NCBI GenBank assembly: GCA_020248905.1
Contig: JADCGR010000049.1
Span: 1 to 64,000, forward strand
From: Curvibacter sp.
GTDB taxonomy: Bacteria > Pseudomonadota > Gammaproteobacteria > Burkholderiales > Burkholderiaceae_C
Direction of reading: 5' to 3'
DNA: 64,000 bases
The notes under the pieces: generated by a model
Seen by the model: the letters and a program-made list of their open reading frames with translations, nothing else
What the model was told of the DNA's origin: nothing
Databases searched by the model: none
Part shown: one piece after another, positions 43,080 through 52,699 of the stretch
Layout of the letters: the number at the start of each line of letters is the position of its first letter
Position numbering within the stretch: position 1 is the first letter of the stretch
Position numbers and translations under genes: made by a program

Positions 43080-44054
43080 ATGAAGCCGGCCCCGCCCGTC
43101 CCCCGCGAGACCACCGAGCAGGCGCTGCGCCGCCTGGAATGGACGGTGCTGCGCCGGCTCGATGGCCTGCTGCAGGGAGACTATCGCACGCTCATGCGCG
43201 GTGCGGGACTGGACCTGGCCGATCTGCGCGAATACCAGAGCGGCGACGATGTGCGCCACATTGACTGGAACGTCACGGCCCGCTTGCAGGTGCCCCACGT
43301 GCGGGTCTACACCGAAGACCGTGAGATGAGCGCCTGGTTTCTGCTGGACCTCAGCCCCTCGGTGGATTTTGGCTCCGGCGCACGCAGCAAACGCGAGCAG
43401 TTGGCCGATTTCGTGGCGGTGCTCGCGCGTCTGCTCACACGCCATGGCAACCGCGTAGGCGCCGTGCTTGATAACGGCGGCGTGCAGGCGGTGCTGCCGC
43501 CGGGCAGCGGGCGGCGCCATGTGCTGCAGCTCATGCAGCGTGTACAGAACCTGCCCGCCCGATCCGACGCACCGGGCCTGACCCGGCTGCAGGGCCTGCT
43601 GGACGCTGCGAGCCATCTGGCACGCCGGCGCAGCACGGTGTTTGTGCTGTCCGACTTCATCAGCGAAGACGGCTGGGAGGGGCCCCTCACGCGCCTGGCT
43701 CTGCGTCACGAGGTAGTGGCCGTGCGCCTCTATGACCCGCTGGAGCAGGAGCTCCCGGACCTGGGACTCATCCCGCTGCAGGACGCCGAGACTGGCGAGC
43801 TGCTCATGGTGGACACCCACGACGCGGGCTTGCGCTCCCGCTTTGCCCAGCTCGCCGCGCAACGCGAGGCCGCCCTGCGCCGCAGCCTTGCGCGCGCTGG
43901 CGTCGACACCCTGGAACTGGCCACGGATGATGAGCTGGTGTACGCACTGCTGCGCTTCACGGAATTGCGGCGCCAGCGCAGCCGCGTCCGCTGCGCTGCG
44001 CCACCCACCCACCTGCGGCTGGTGCCCAACACGCCCGTGGAGGCCCTGTCATGA
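43080..44054 (+). CDS. DUF58 domain protein
   Basis: LREYQSGDDVRHIDWNVTARLQVPHVRVYTEDREMSAWFLLDLSPSVDFG. Confidence 0.93.
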   Translation: MKPAPPVPRETTEQALRRLEWTVLRRLDGLLQGDYRTLMRGAGLDLADLREYQSGDDVRHIDWNVTARLQVPHVRVYTEDREMSAWFLLDLSPSVDFGSGARSKREQLADFVAVLARLLTRHGNRVGAVLDNGGVQAVLPPGSGRRHVLQLMQRVQNLPARSDAPGLTRLQGLLDAASHLARRRSTVFVLSDFISEDGWEGPLTRLALRHEVVAVRLYDPLEQELPDLGLIPLQDAETGELLMVDTHDAGLRSRFAQLAAQREAALRRSLARAGVDTLELATDDELVYALLRFTELRRQRSRVRCAAPPTHLRLVPNTPVEALS

Positions 44055-45079
44055 ATTTCATCTGGCCCAGCATGTTGCTGCTGCTGCTTCTGGTGCCACT
44101 CATGGCGCTGCTCTATGCGTGGCTGCTTCGGCGCAAGAAAAAGGCTGCGGTGCGCTACGCCAGCCTGGGCCTGGTGAAGCAGGCCATGGGCGGCGCTTCC
44201 TGGCGCCGCCATGTGCCGCCCGCACTCTTTCTGCTCGCGCTCATCTGCCTGCTGCTGGCCGCAGCACGGCCTCTGGCGGTCATCACCCTTCCGGCCCAGC
44301 AGGAGACCATCCTGCTGGCCATGGACGTGTCGGGCAGCATGCGCGCCACCGACGTCAAGCCCAACCGTCTGGTCGCCGCGCAGAACGCGGCCAAGGCCTT
44401 TCTTACCGAGCTGCCGCGCAACGTGAAGGTGGGCATCGTCGCCTTCGCAGGGTCGGCGCAGGTGGCGCAGATCCCCACGCATAACCGGGAAGACCTGGCT
44501 TCGGCCATTGACCGTTTCCAGCTGCAGCGGGGCACCGCCATCGGCAACGGTATCGTGCTTTCGCTGGCCACGCTGTTTCCGGACGCGGGCATCGACATTG
44601 GTAACCTGACGTATGGCCGTAACCGCGGCGTCGCCATCGACCAGGCGCCGCCACCCAAGGAGTTCACACCGGTCGCGCCGGGCTCCTACAACTCGGCCGC
44701 CATCATCCTGCTCACCGACGGGCAGCGCACCACGGGCATCGACTCGCTGGAAGCCGCCAAGATGGCCGCAGACCGCGGCGTGCGCGTCTACACCGTGGGT
44801 GTGGGCACCGTGGACGGCGAGACCATCGGCTTCGAAGGCTGGTCCATGCACGTGCGTCTGGACGAGGAAACTCTCAAGGCCATCGCGCTGCGCACCCAGG
44901 GCGAGTACTTCTACGCCGGCACGGCCGAAGACCTCAAGAAAGTTTACGAGACCCTGAGTTCACGCCTGACCGTGGAGAAAAAGGAAACTGAAGTCTCGTC
45001 CCTGCTGGCGCTGCTGGGTGCGCTGTTCCTGCTCGCAGGCGCAGGGCTATCGATGCTGTGGTACCACCGCGTGGCGTGA
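44051..45079 (+). CDS. VWA domain membrane protein (BatA-like)
   Basis: MIDAS motif LLAMDVSGSMRATD, IILLTDGQRTTG, flanking TM segments. Confidence 0.93.
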   Translation: MNFIWPSMLLLLLLVPLMALLYAWLLRRKKKAAVRYASLGLVKQAMGGASWRRHVPPALFLLALICLLLAAARPLAVITLPAQQETILLAMDVSGSMRATDVKPNRLVAAQNAAKAFLTELPRNVKVGIVAFAGSAQVAQIPTHNREDLASAIDRFQLQRGTAIGNGIVLSLATLFPDAGIDIGNLTYGRNRGVAIDQAPPPKEFTPVAPGSYNSAAIILLTDGQRTTGIDSLEAAKMAADRGVRVYTVGVGTVDGETIGFEGWSMHVRLDEETLKAIALRTQGEYFYAGTAEDLKKVYETLSSRLTVEKKETEVSSLLALLGALFLLAGAGLSMLWYHRVA

Positions 45080-45123
45080 GGGCCGCCTTCATGACGGTCC
45101 CATTTTGGGACTAAAATAGAGTC

Positions 45124-45426
45124 ATGCGTGTGATCGCTGTCAAGACGCTGCGAGATTTCTGGGTGGCGCACCCCGATGCCGAACAGCCGCTGTTGGCGTG
45201 GTACGACGAAGCCAGTAAGGCGACATGGGCGCAACCCGCAGATATAAAGGCGAACTATGCCAACGCAAGCATTTTGAAAAACCGTAGGGTGGTTTTCAAC
45301 ATCAAGGGCAACGACTACCGCCTGATCGTCGCCGTTGCCTATAGGGTGGGCGTGGTGTACGTCAAGTTCATCGGCACCCACGCGCAATACGATGCGGTTG
45401 ACGCAGATACCGTCGAGATGATTTGA
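45124..45426 (+). CDS. higB: type II toxin, HigB family
   Basis: MRVIAVKTLRDFWVAHPDAEQPLLAWYDEASKATWAQPADIKANYANASIL..RVVFNIKGNDYRLIVAVAY. Confidence 0.9.
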   Translation: MRVIAVKTLRDFWVAHPDAEQPLLAWYDEASKATWAQPADIKANYANASILKNRRVVFNIKGNDYRLIVAVAYRVGVVYVKFIGTHAQYDAVDADTVEMI

Positions 45427-45438
45427 AGGAGCAGAGTC

Positions 45439-45804
45439 ATGGAAGTCAAACCCGTACGCACCGCCAGGGACTACAAGGCCGCCTTGAAGGAAATTTCAAC
45501 CCTGATGGTGACCGACCCTGCGCCGGGCACGCCCAATGGCGACCGCTTGGATGTCCTATCCACACTGGTGCAGGCGTATGAACAGCGGCACTTCCCCATG
45601 GACCTGCCTGATGCCGTGGAGGCCATCAAGTTCCGCATGGAACAGCAAGGCCTGGGACCCAAAGATCTGGAACCCATGATCGGCCAGCGCAACCGCGTGT
45701 ACGAGGTGCTCAACCGCAAACGCCCGCTGACCATGGCCATGGTGTGGCGTCTGCACAAAGGCTTGGGTATCCCTGCTGAAAGTTTGATACGTCAACCGGC
45801 GTGA
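45439..45804 (+). CDS. higA: HigA-type HTH antitoxin
   Basis: MEQQGLGPKDLEPMIGQRNRVYEVLNRKRPLTMAMVWRLHKGLGIPAESLI HTH; toxin-first order. Confidence 0.9.
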   Translation: MEVKPVRTARDYKAALKEISTLMVTDPAPGTPNGDRLDVLSTLVQAYEQRHFPMDLPDAVEAIKFRMEQQGLGPKDLEPMIGQRNRVYEVLNRKRPLTMAMVWRLHKGLGIPAESLIRQPA

Positions 45805-45901
45805 GTGTATTCACGGCTTCGGGACAATTCACACCGACTTACCGAATCTCTTTATGGAAACCAAACTGCATTGGTGATAGAGGTGCCGAAATGACTACCC
45901 C

Positions 45902-46264
45902 ATGCTCATGTTGCGGCACGAACCTTGTTGTTTCAAATGCGGGGGATCGGGTTTCTTCAAAAGCACGCACGACCCATTGGCGACAACCGGTTCTCTCAAA
46001 TCAATTACGCGAAAAACTAGCGCATCACAATCATCGTGTCCAGGGAAGCTTGCTGCACAAGATAGGTTGAAAGCCCAAGAAACGGCCGTAGCGATGCACA
46101 GAGAGGAGCAACAGAGGCGGCTGGATATGCCGCAGACGGCGCATTTGATCACGGCTGGCGGCAGTCTCTATAGGTGTTTAGCCTGTGGGTACAGTTTGAA
46201 CACTGATCCCCATCTGCTCTGCGCATTTTGCGGAGCACCTGGGCGTCACACCAAAGTGCGTTGA
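45902..46264 (+). CDS. putative zinc-ribbon small protein
   Basis: CCFKCGGSG and YRCLACGYSLNTDPHLLCAFCGAPGRH CxxC pairs; possible frameshift with 45889 start. Confidence 0.45.
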   Translation: MLMLRHEPCCFKCGGSGFFKSTHDPLATTGSLKSITRKTSASQSSCPGKLAAQDRLKAQETAVAMHREEQQRRLDMPQTAHLITAGGSLYRCLACGYSLNTDPHLLCAFCGAPGRHTKVR

Positions 46265-46326
46265 GATACGGGTTGCGCGAACCTCCATCGTTGGCACGTC
46301 TCGGAAGCTCACAGTCCGTCTACATA

Positions 46327-47016
46327 TCAATCCGGCAATCGCCCCTGCTCCAGTCGCAGCGTCCGCTGGCATCGCGCCGCCAGCGTCTCGTCATGCGTCA
46401 CGACGATGAAGGCCGTACCCTGATCGCGTGCCAGTTGCAGCATAAGCTCGAACACCCCCTCGGCCGTGCCACGGTCGAGGTTGCCCGTGGGTTCATCGGC
46501 CAGCACGCAGGCCGGCTGCGTGACCAGAGCGCGTGCAATGGCCACACGCTGGCGTTCGCCGCCCGAGAGCTCGGCCGGTCGATGGTGCAGGCGTTCCTTC
46601 AGTCCCACGGCGGTGAGCATGCGCGCGGCCTGCTCGCCGGCCGCGCTGCGGTCCATACGCCGGATATACAGGGGCATGGCCACGTTGTCCTGCGCGCTGA
46701 ATTCGGGCAGCAGGTGGTGGAACTGGTAAACAAAGCCAAGGTGCCGGTTGCGCAGCTGGCCCTGCACGGCCTGCGACAGACTGGAGAAATCCTGGCCCAT
46801 CAGTTGCACGCGCCCGCTCGTGGGCGCATCAAGCCCGCCTAGCAGGTGCAGCAGCGTGCTTTTGCCCGAGCCCGAAGCACCGACAACGGCGAGGATTTCA
46901 CCCGCATGCACCTGCAGGTCCACACCGCGCAGCACGTGCACGTCGAGCCGGCCCTCGGTGTAGCGCTTTTCCAGGCCCTCGGCCCGCAGCACGATCTTTG
47001 AATTGAGCGCAATCAT
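46327..47016 (-). CDS. lolD: lipoprotein-releasing ABC transporter ATP-binding protein
   Basis: [58 protein letters not shown]; next to LolC/E permease. Confidence 0.93.
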   Translation of the reverse strand: MIALNSKIVLRAEGLEKRYTEGRLDVHVLRGVDLQVHAGEILAVVGASGSGKSTLLHLLGGLDAPTSGRVQLMGQDFSSLSQAVQGQLRNRHLGFVYQFHHLLPEFSAQDNVAMPLYIRRMDRSAAGEQAARMLTAVGLKERLHHRPAELSGGERQRVAIARALVTQPACVLADEPTGNLDRGTAEGVFELMLQLARDQGTAFIVVTHDETLAARCQRTLRLEQGRLPD

Positions 47017-47051
47017 GCCGACCACCACAAAGCAAGAACAAGAAACACCGC

Positions 47052-47130
47052 GAAACCGGCTTTGCCGGGCCGCCGGTGTTGCACCTTGCTAGGGGGGTGG
47101 CGAAGCACCGACAGGTGCGAAGCCTGGGAG
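47052..47130. repeat. dispersed intergenic repeat (GAAACCGGCTTTGCCGGGCCGCC core)
   Basis: Shared core; abuts stop codon of minus-strand lolC. Confidence 0.6.
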
Positions 47131-48387
47131 TTATTCATATCTGAGCGCCTCCGCAGGATTCACGCGACTGGCGCGCCAGCTGGGGTAGAGCGTGGCCACG
47201 AAGGCCAGCACGAGGGAGATGATGGCAATCGGCAGGATGTCACTGCCCTGGGGGTCGCTGGGCATGCGGCTGATCAGGTAGATCTCCTGGGGCAGGAAGC
47301 TGGCACCCAGCGCACGCTCGAGTGCCGGGACCAGCACATCGATATTGAATGCCACGCCCAGACCCAGCAGCAGGCCCGCGAGCGTGCCGATCACACCCAC
47401 AGTCGCACCCTGCACCACAAACACACCCATGATGCTTGCGGGGCTGGCGCCCAGGGTACGCAGGATGGCGATGTCGGCTCGCTTGTCAGTCACCGTCATC
47501 ACCAACGTGCTCACCAGATTGAAGGCCGCCACCGCAACGATGAGCGTCAGGATGATGAACATCATGCGTTTTTCAAGTTGCACGGCCGCGAACCAGTTGC
47601 GGTTCTGGCGCGTCCAGTCGCGGATCAGCAGGTCGCCGCTGAGCGTTGCGGCGAGCTGGCTCGCCACCTTGCGTGCCTGGTGCAGGTCCTTGAGCTTGAG
47701 GCGGATGCCCGTGGGCCCCTCCAGGCGGAAGATGCGCGCCGCATCGTCCACGTGCAGCAGCACAAGGCCGGCGTCGTATTCGTAGTGGCCGGAATCAAAA
47801 GTTCCCACCACCGTCATCTGCTTCATGCGCGGCACCACGCCCGCTGGCGTGACCTGGCCACTCGGCGCCACCAGCGTGACCTTGTCACCGGGCTGTACGC
47901 CGAGCTGGCGGGCCAGGTCGCGGCCCAGCACCACACCGAATTCGCCAGACACCAGCTGCTCCAGCGCACCACCGCGCAGCGCGGCCGCCAAATCCGTGAC
48001 CTCGCCTTCAAGCGCGGGGTCGATGCCGCGCACGATGGCACCCTTCATGTCCTCGCCACGCGCCAGCAGCGCCTGGGTACCGATGAAGGGAGCGGCGCCG
48101 ACAACGTGAGGGTTCGCCCTGGCTTCGGACAAGGTTTTGGCGACATCGGGCAGGGCCTGTCCGTAGGGTGAGAAGATCTCGATATGCGACACCACGCTCA
48201 GCATGCGGTCGCGCACCTCCTTCTGAAAGCCATTCATCACGCTGAGCACGATGATGAGTGCCGCCACGCCCAGTGCGATGCCCAGCATGGACACGCCCGA
48301 GATGAAGGAGATGAAGCCGTTGCGCCGCGTGGCGCGGCCGGCACGCGTGTAGCGCCAGCCCAGCCGCAGTTCGTAAGGGATTTGCAT
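47131..48387 (-). CDS. lolC: lipoprotein-releasing ABC transporter permease (LolC/LolE)
   Basis: RRNGFISFISGVSMLGIALGVAALIIVLSVMNGFQKEVRDRML. Confidence 0.93.
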   Translation of the reverse strand: MQIPYELRLGWRYTRAGRATRRNGFISFISGVSMLGIALGVAALIIVLSVMNGFQKEVRDRMLSVVSHIEIFSPYGQALPDVAKTLSEARANPHVVGAAPFIGTQALLARGEDMKGAIVRGIDPALEGEVTDLAAALRGGALEQLVSGEFGVVLGRDLARQLGVQPGDKVTLVAPSGQVTPAGVVPRMKQMTVVGTFDSGHYEYDAGLVLLHVDDAARIFRLEGPTGIRLKLKDLHQARKVASQLAATLSGDLLIRDWTRQNRNWFAAVQLEKRMMFIILTLIVAVAAFNLVSTLVMTVTDKRADIAILRTLGASPASIMGVFVVQGATVGVIGTLAGLLLGLGVAFNIDVLVPALERALGASFLPQEIYLISRMPSDPQGSDILPIAIISLVLAFVATLYPSWRASRVNPAEALRYE

Positions 48388-48441
48388 GAGATTGTGTTTT
48401 CGCTCCCGGGATTATCAGTGAGGCGCGCGACAATATCGCTG

Positions 48442-49359
48442 ATGCACGTTCTGATTCCCCACGCCCTCAGCGACGACGAGGCAGCCCGCTGCGCCCTGCG
48501 GGGCCTTGACCTCCCCCGGCTTGCGGCCCTGCTGCCGGCCATGGCCGCACAAACGTTGCTGCAGCTGCCCGGGCACAGCCCCACGAGCGCCCACGAACAG
48601 CTGCTGGCCGCTGCGCACGGCCTTGATCCGCAGGCGCCTGCCTGGGCCGCCCTGCGTGCGCACGAACTGCAGCTGCCCGGTGCCAGCACCGAGGCCTGGG
48701 CCTACCTAACCCCGGCGCACTGGGAAATCGGCCAGGCCCGCGTGAGCCTGGGCGACCCGAGGGCGCTGGACCTGCGCGAGGACGAGGCGCGTGCGCTGCT
48801 GGCAGCGATGCAGCCTTACTTCGCCGGGGACGGGCTGACGCTGCAGTACGAGCAGCCCCTGCGCTGGCTGGTCAGCGGCGAGCCGCTGCGCGGCATCGTG
48901 AGCGCCGCGCCCGAGCGGGTGATTGGCCGCGACGTCGCCCCCTGGCTGCCCGCCTCGCCCCTGCTGCGCCGCCTGCAGAGCGAAATGCAGATGTTGCTTT
49001 ACACCCTTGCTGTCAGCGACGCGCGTGCCGCGCGCGGCGCCCTGGCGGTCAACTCCTTCTGGCTGAGCGGCTGCGGCGCGCTGGCGGCGCCGCCGGCTGC
49101 CAGTGCGGCGCCCGTCTTGCTTGACGACTTGACTCGGCCCTGCGTCAGTGGCGACTGGTCGGGCTGGGCGCTGGCGTGGCGCGCCGTCGACGCGCAGCTT
49201 GGGCCGATACAGGCCGCACTGGACGCCGGGCAGCATGTAACACTCACGCTGTGCAGCGAACTCATCGCCCGGCGCTACACGCCCGCACCGCGCAGAGCCT
49301 GGCAACGCCTGCAACGCTTCAGACCGCAAGAGCTCTCTGACATACTCGTCGCCTCATGA
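48442..49359 (+). CDS. phosphoglycerate mutase-related/RpfE-like protein
   Basis: MHVLIPHALSDDEAARCALRGLDLPRLAALL; LQSEMQMLLYTLAVSDARAARGALAVNSFWLSGCGAL; overlaps recJ start. Confidence 0.75.
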   Translation: MHVLIPHALSDDEAARCALRGLDLPRLAALLPAMAAQTLLQLPGHSPTSAHEQLLAAAHGLDPQAPAWAALRAHELQLPGASTEAWAYLTPAHWEIGQARVSLGDPRALDLREDEARALLAAMQPYFAGDGLTLQYEQPLRWLVSGEPLRGIVSAAPERVIGRDVAPWLPASPLLRRLQSEMQMLLYTLAVSDARAARGALAVNSFWLSGCGALAAPPAASAAPVLLDDLTRPCVSGDWSGWALAWRAVDAQLGPIQAALDAGQHVTLTLCSELIARRYTPAPRRAWQRLQRFRPQELSDILVAS

Positions 49360-51074
49360 AAATCGTCACACGCGACATCCCGCCCCGCGCCGCCTGGGCG
49401 TTGGAGCAGGCGGGCGTCCACCCTCTGCTGGCGCGGCTCTACGCAGCGCGCGGTGTGAGCAGCAAGGAGGAGCTCGACGACGGGCTGGCCCGCCTGCTGC
49501 CACCGACCACCATGAAGGGCGCCGCCGAGGCTGCCGTGATGCTGGCCGACGCCATCCGTTCCGACCGCAAGCTTTGCATCGTGGCCGACTACGACTGTGA
49601 CGGTGCGACGGCCTGCGCCGTCGGCATGCGCGGCCTGCGCATGCTGGGCGCGCGGCATGTCAGCTACCTTGTGCCCGACCGGGTGGTGGACGGCTACGGA
49701 CTGACGCCGCCCATCGCGCGCCGCGTCAAGCAAACCGGCGCCGATGTGCTCATCACCGTGGACAACGGTATCGCCAGCGTCGAAGGTGTGCAGACCGCCA
49801 ACGAGCTGGGTTTGCAGGTGCTGGTGAGCGACCACCACCTGCCCGGGCCCGAGCTGCCCGAGGCCCAGGTCATCGTCAATCCCAATCAGCCGGGCTGCGG
49901 CTTTGAGAGCAAGGCCCTGGCCGGCGTCGGCGTGATGTTCTACGTTTTGCTGGCCCTGCGCGCCGAGCTGCGCCAGCGCGGCCTGTTCACGGCGGACACA
50001 CAGCCCAAGCTGGACACGCTGCTGCCCATCGTCGCGCTGGGCACGGTGGCCGACGTGGTGCGGCTTGACGCCAACAACCGCCGGCTCGTGGCACAGGGTC
50101 TCAAACGCATCCGTGCCGGCGCGCTGCCCCCGGGCCTTTCCGCCCTGTTCGAAGTGGCAGCGCGCAAGCCGGCGCAGGCCAGCACCTTCGATTTTGGTTT
50201 TGCCCTGGGCCCGCGGCTGAATGCCGCCGGCCGCTTGGCCGACATGACCCTGGGCATCGAACTGCTGCTGACCGATGACCCGGGACGCGCCAGTGAGCTC
50301 GCGCGCACGCTCGATGGCATCAACCGCGAGCGCCGCGAGATCGAGGGCGCAATGCGCGAGCAGGCGCTGGAGATCGTGGAGTCCCTCTACGATCCCGCAG
50401 ACGAGCCCCCCCCAGCGCTGTGCGTCTACGACCCGGACTTCCACGAGGGCGTGGTTGGTATCGTAGCCTCGCGCCTCAAGGACAAGCTGCACCGCCCGAG
50501 CTTCGTGTTCGCCGCCAGCCAGGCCCCGGGCAAGGAACACGAACTCAAGGGCTCAGGCCGCTCCATTCCCGGCTTTCACCTGCGCGACGCGCTGGACCTG
50601 GTGGCCAAGCGCTACCCAGGTGTGCTGCTGCGCTTTGGCGGCCACGCCATGGCCGCGGGCTGCACGATTGCGCAAGAGCACTTCGAAGCCTTCGAGCAGG
50701 GCCTGGCAGAGGTGGCGCGGGAGTGGCTGGACGCCGCCACACTCACGCGCCAGATGGAAACCGACGGCGCCCTGCCCGTCGAGTACCGCCGCACCGACGT
50801 GGTCGATGCGCTGCAACGCGAAGTCTGGGGCCAGGGCTTCGCCCCGCCCACCTTCAGCGAGGAGGTGGATGTGCTCTCCCAGCGCCTCGTAGGCGAGAAA
50901 CACCTGTCGCTCAAGCTGCGGCACCAGGGCCAGCCCGTGGACGCCATGTGGTTTGGGCGCACCGAGCCGCTGCCCGCCCGCGTGCTGCTGGCCTTCCGGC
51001 TCGATGCCGACGAATGGCAGGGCACGAGACAGGTGCGTTTTCTGATCGAAGGCGCTGCGGGAGAAGGAAGATAA
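49356..51074 (+). CDS. recJ: single-stranded-DNA-specific exonuclease
   Basis: LCIVADYDCDGATACAVGMRGL; VLVSDHHLP; RFGGHAMAAGCTI. Confidence 0.95.
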   Translation: MKIVTRDIPPRAAWALEQAGVHPLLARLYAARGVSSKEELDDGLARLLPPTTMKGAAEAAVMLADAIRSDRKLCIVADYDCDGATACAVGMRGLRMLGARHVSYLVPDRVVDGYGLTPPIARRVKQTGADVLITVDNGIASVEGVQTANELGLQVLVSDHHLPGPELPEAQVIVNPNQPGCGFESKALAGVGVMFYVLLALRAELRQRGLFTADTQPKLDTLLPIVALGTVADVVRLDANNRRLVAQGLKRIRAGALPPGLSALFEVAARKPAQASTFDFGFALGPRLNAAGRLADMTLGIELLLTDDPGRASELARTLDGINRERREIEGAMREQALEIVESLYDPADEPPPALCVYDPDFHEGVVGIVASRLKDKLHRPSFVFAASQAPGKEHELKGSGRSIPGFHLRDALDLVAKRYPGVLLRFGGHAMAAGCTIAQEHFEAFEQGLAEVAREWLDAATLTRQMETDGALPVEYRRTDVVDALQREVWGQGFAPPTFSEEVDVLSQRLVGEKHLSLKLRHQGQPVDAMWFGRTEPLPARVLLAFRLDADEWQGTRQVRFLIEGAAGEGR

Positions 51075-51141
51075 GCGGCCGATCCGACCTTGTTTCGACT
51101 GAACGCGCCCGCGCTTCGCGGACAGAATAAACCGTGGCTGG

Positions 51142-51167
51142 GTGTGCGTTCCAGGTGTGCGTTCCAG
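51142..51167. repeat. 13-bp perfect tandem duplication GTGTGCGTTCCAG x2
   Basis: Read directly from sequence. Confidence 0.9.
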
Positions 51168-51208
51168 CGCCTTTCACCGCAAATTAGACACTCATCATTC
51201 TTGCACGC

Positions 51209-51784
51209 ATGCCCATCGCACGCCAGTTCCTGCCGGGATTTGGCATCATCAGCCTGATCACGCTGATCGAGGCCGCGGTCGTGTGGCCCAGCGTCTGCAG
51301 CCGGCGCATTGGCGACATCACAGGCACCATTGCCGGCATCGCATTCCAGACGAAAATCCTCGCGCTTAATGCCGCAGTCGAAGCGGCGCGCGCGGGGGAG
51401 GCGGGCAGGGAATTTGCCGTGGTGGCCGCCGAGGCACGGGCACTGGCCCAGCGCAGCGTCGAGGCAGCGCGCGAGATCAAGGCCATCATCAGCGACATTT
51501 TGGGCAAGGTGGACGAAGGCGATCAACTGGTCAAGGACGCAGGCGAACGCATGGAACAGATCGTCGGACAGGTCCGCAAGGTCAGCGAGCTGCTGGGCGA
51601 ACTGAGCGCATCGAGCGGCGAGCAGACTGGAAGCATCGACGGCGTGAGGGACGCCGTCGCCCAAATTGACCAGGGCACCCAGCAGAACGCGGCACTGGTG
51701 GAGCAGAGCGCCTCTGCCCCTGACGGCCTTAAGCAGAACGCGTAGCAGCTGGCGCAGACGTTGGCAGTGTTCCGTATCGCCTGA
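51209..51784 (+). pseudogene. decayed methyl-accepting chemotaxis protein (signalling hairpin only, in-frame TAG)
   Basis: [53 protein letters not shown] at 51743 followed in frame by QLAQTLAVFRIA*. Confidence 0.8.
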
Positions 51785-51838
51785 AAGTGCCGCCGGCGCG
51801 GACCTCAGGCGAAACAATGCCTGCCGTCCTACAATGGA

Positions 51839-52699
51839 TTGGTGAGCCAGATCCTGAACGCCGACCTGCACTGCCACTCCGTGGTGTCCGACGGCACCCT
51901 GACGCCGGAGGAACTCGCAGCGCGCGCGCACGCCAACGGCGTGGAGCTCTGGGCGCTGACCGACCATGACGAGATCGGCGGTCAGCAGCGCGCCATGGCC
52001 GCAGCCCGCGCCCACGGAATGCCCTACCTGACCGGCACCGAGGTCTCCATCACTTTCGCCGGCCAGACGGTGCATATCGTGGGTCTGGGCTTCGACGCTA
52101 CCGACGAGCGGATGAAGCAGGGCCTGCGCGCCACCCGGGGTGGCCGCAGCGAGCGTGCGCAGGAGATGTCAGCCGGCCTCGCCGCCGTAGGCATCCACGG
52201 CGCCTACGAAGGAGCGCTCAGGTACGTGGGCAATCCCGAGCTGATCTCCCGCACCCACTTCGCGCGTTTTCTGGTGGAGTCCGGCGTCTGCCAGGACACG
52301 GGCGAGGTCTTCCGCCGTTTCCTCACCGAAGGCAAGCCCGGCTTCGTTCCCCACCGCTGGGCCACACTGCGTGATGCGGTGACCTGGATCACCGACGCGG
52401 GTGGGGTAGCCATCATCGCCCATCCCGCGCGCTACAACTTCACGCCGACCGAGGAGTACGCCTTGTTCTCCGAATTCAAGGCCCACGGCGGGCGCGCGGT
52501 GGAGGTGGTCACGGGCAGCCACACCGCAGCGGAATACGTGAAGTACGCGGACATGGCGCACGAATTCGAGCTCGCCGCCTCGCGCGGCAGCGACTTCCAC
52601 AGCCCCGACGAATCGCACACCGATCTGGGCGCCCTGCCCTATCTGCCCGGCAAGCTCACCCCCGTGTGGGAGCTGCTGGCAAATCGCATCCACCGATGA
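51839..52699 (+). CDS. PHP domain phosphoesterase (3',5'-nucleoside bisphosphate phosphatase-like)
   Basis: NADLHCHSVVSDGTLTPEELAARAHANGVELWALTDHDEIGG; GSDFHSP; TTG start. Confidence 0.9.
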   Translation: MVSQILNADLHCHSVVSDGTLTPEELAARAHANGVELWALTDHDEIGGQQRAMAAARAHGMPYLTGTEVSITFAGQTVHIVGLGFDATDERMKQGLRATRGGRSERAQEMSAGLAAVGIHGAYEGALRYVGNPELISRTHFARFLVESGVCQDTGEVFRRFLTEGKPGFVPHRWATLRDAVTWITDAGGVAIIAHPARYNFTPTEEYALFSEFKAHGGRAVEVVTGSHTAAEYVKYADMAHEFELAASRGSDFHSPDESHTDLGALPYLPGKLTPVWELLANRIHR

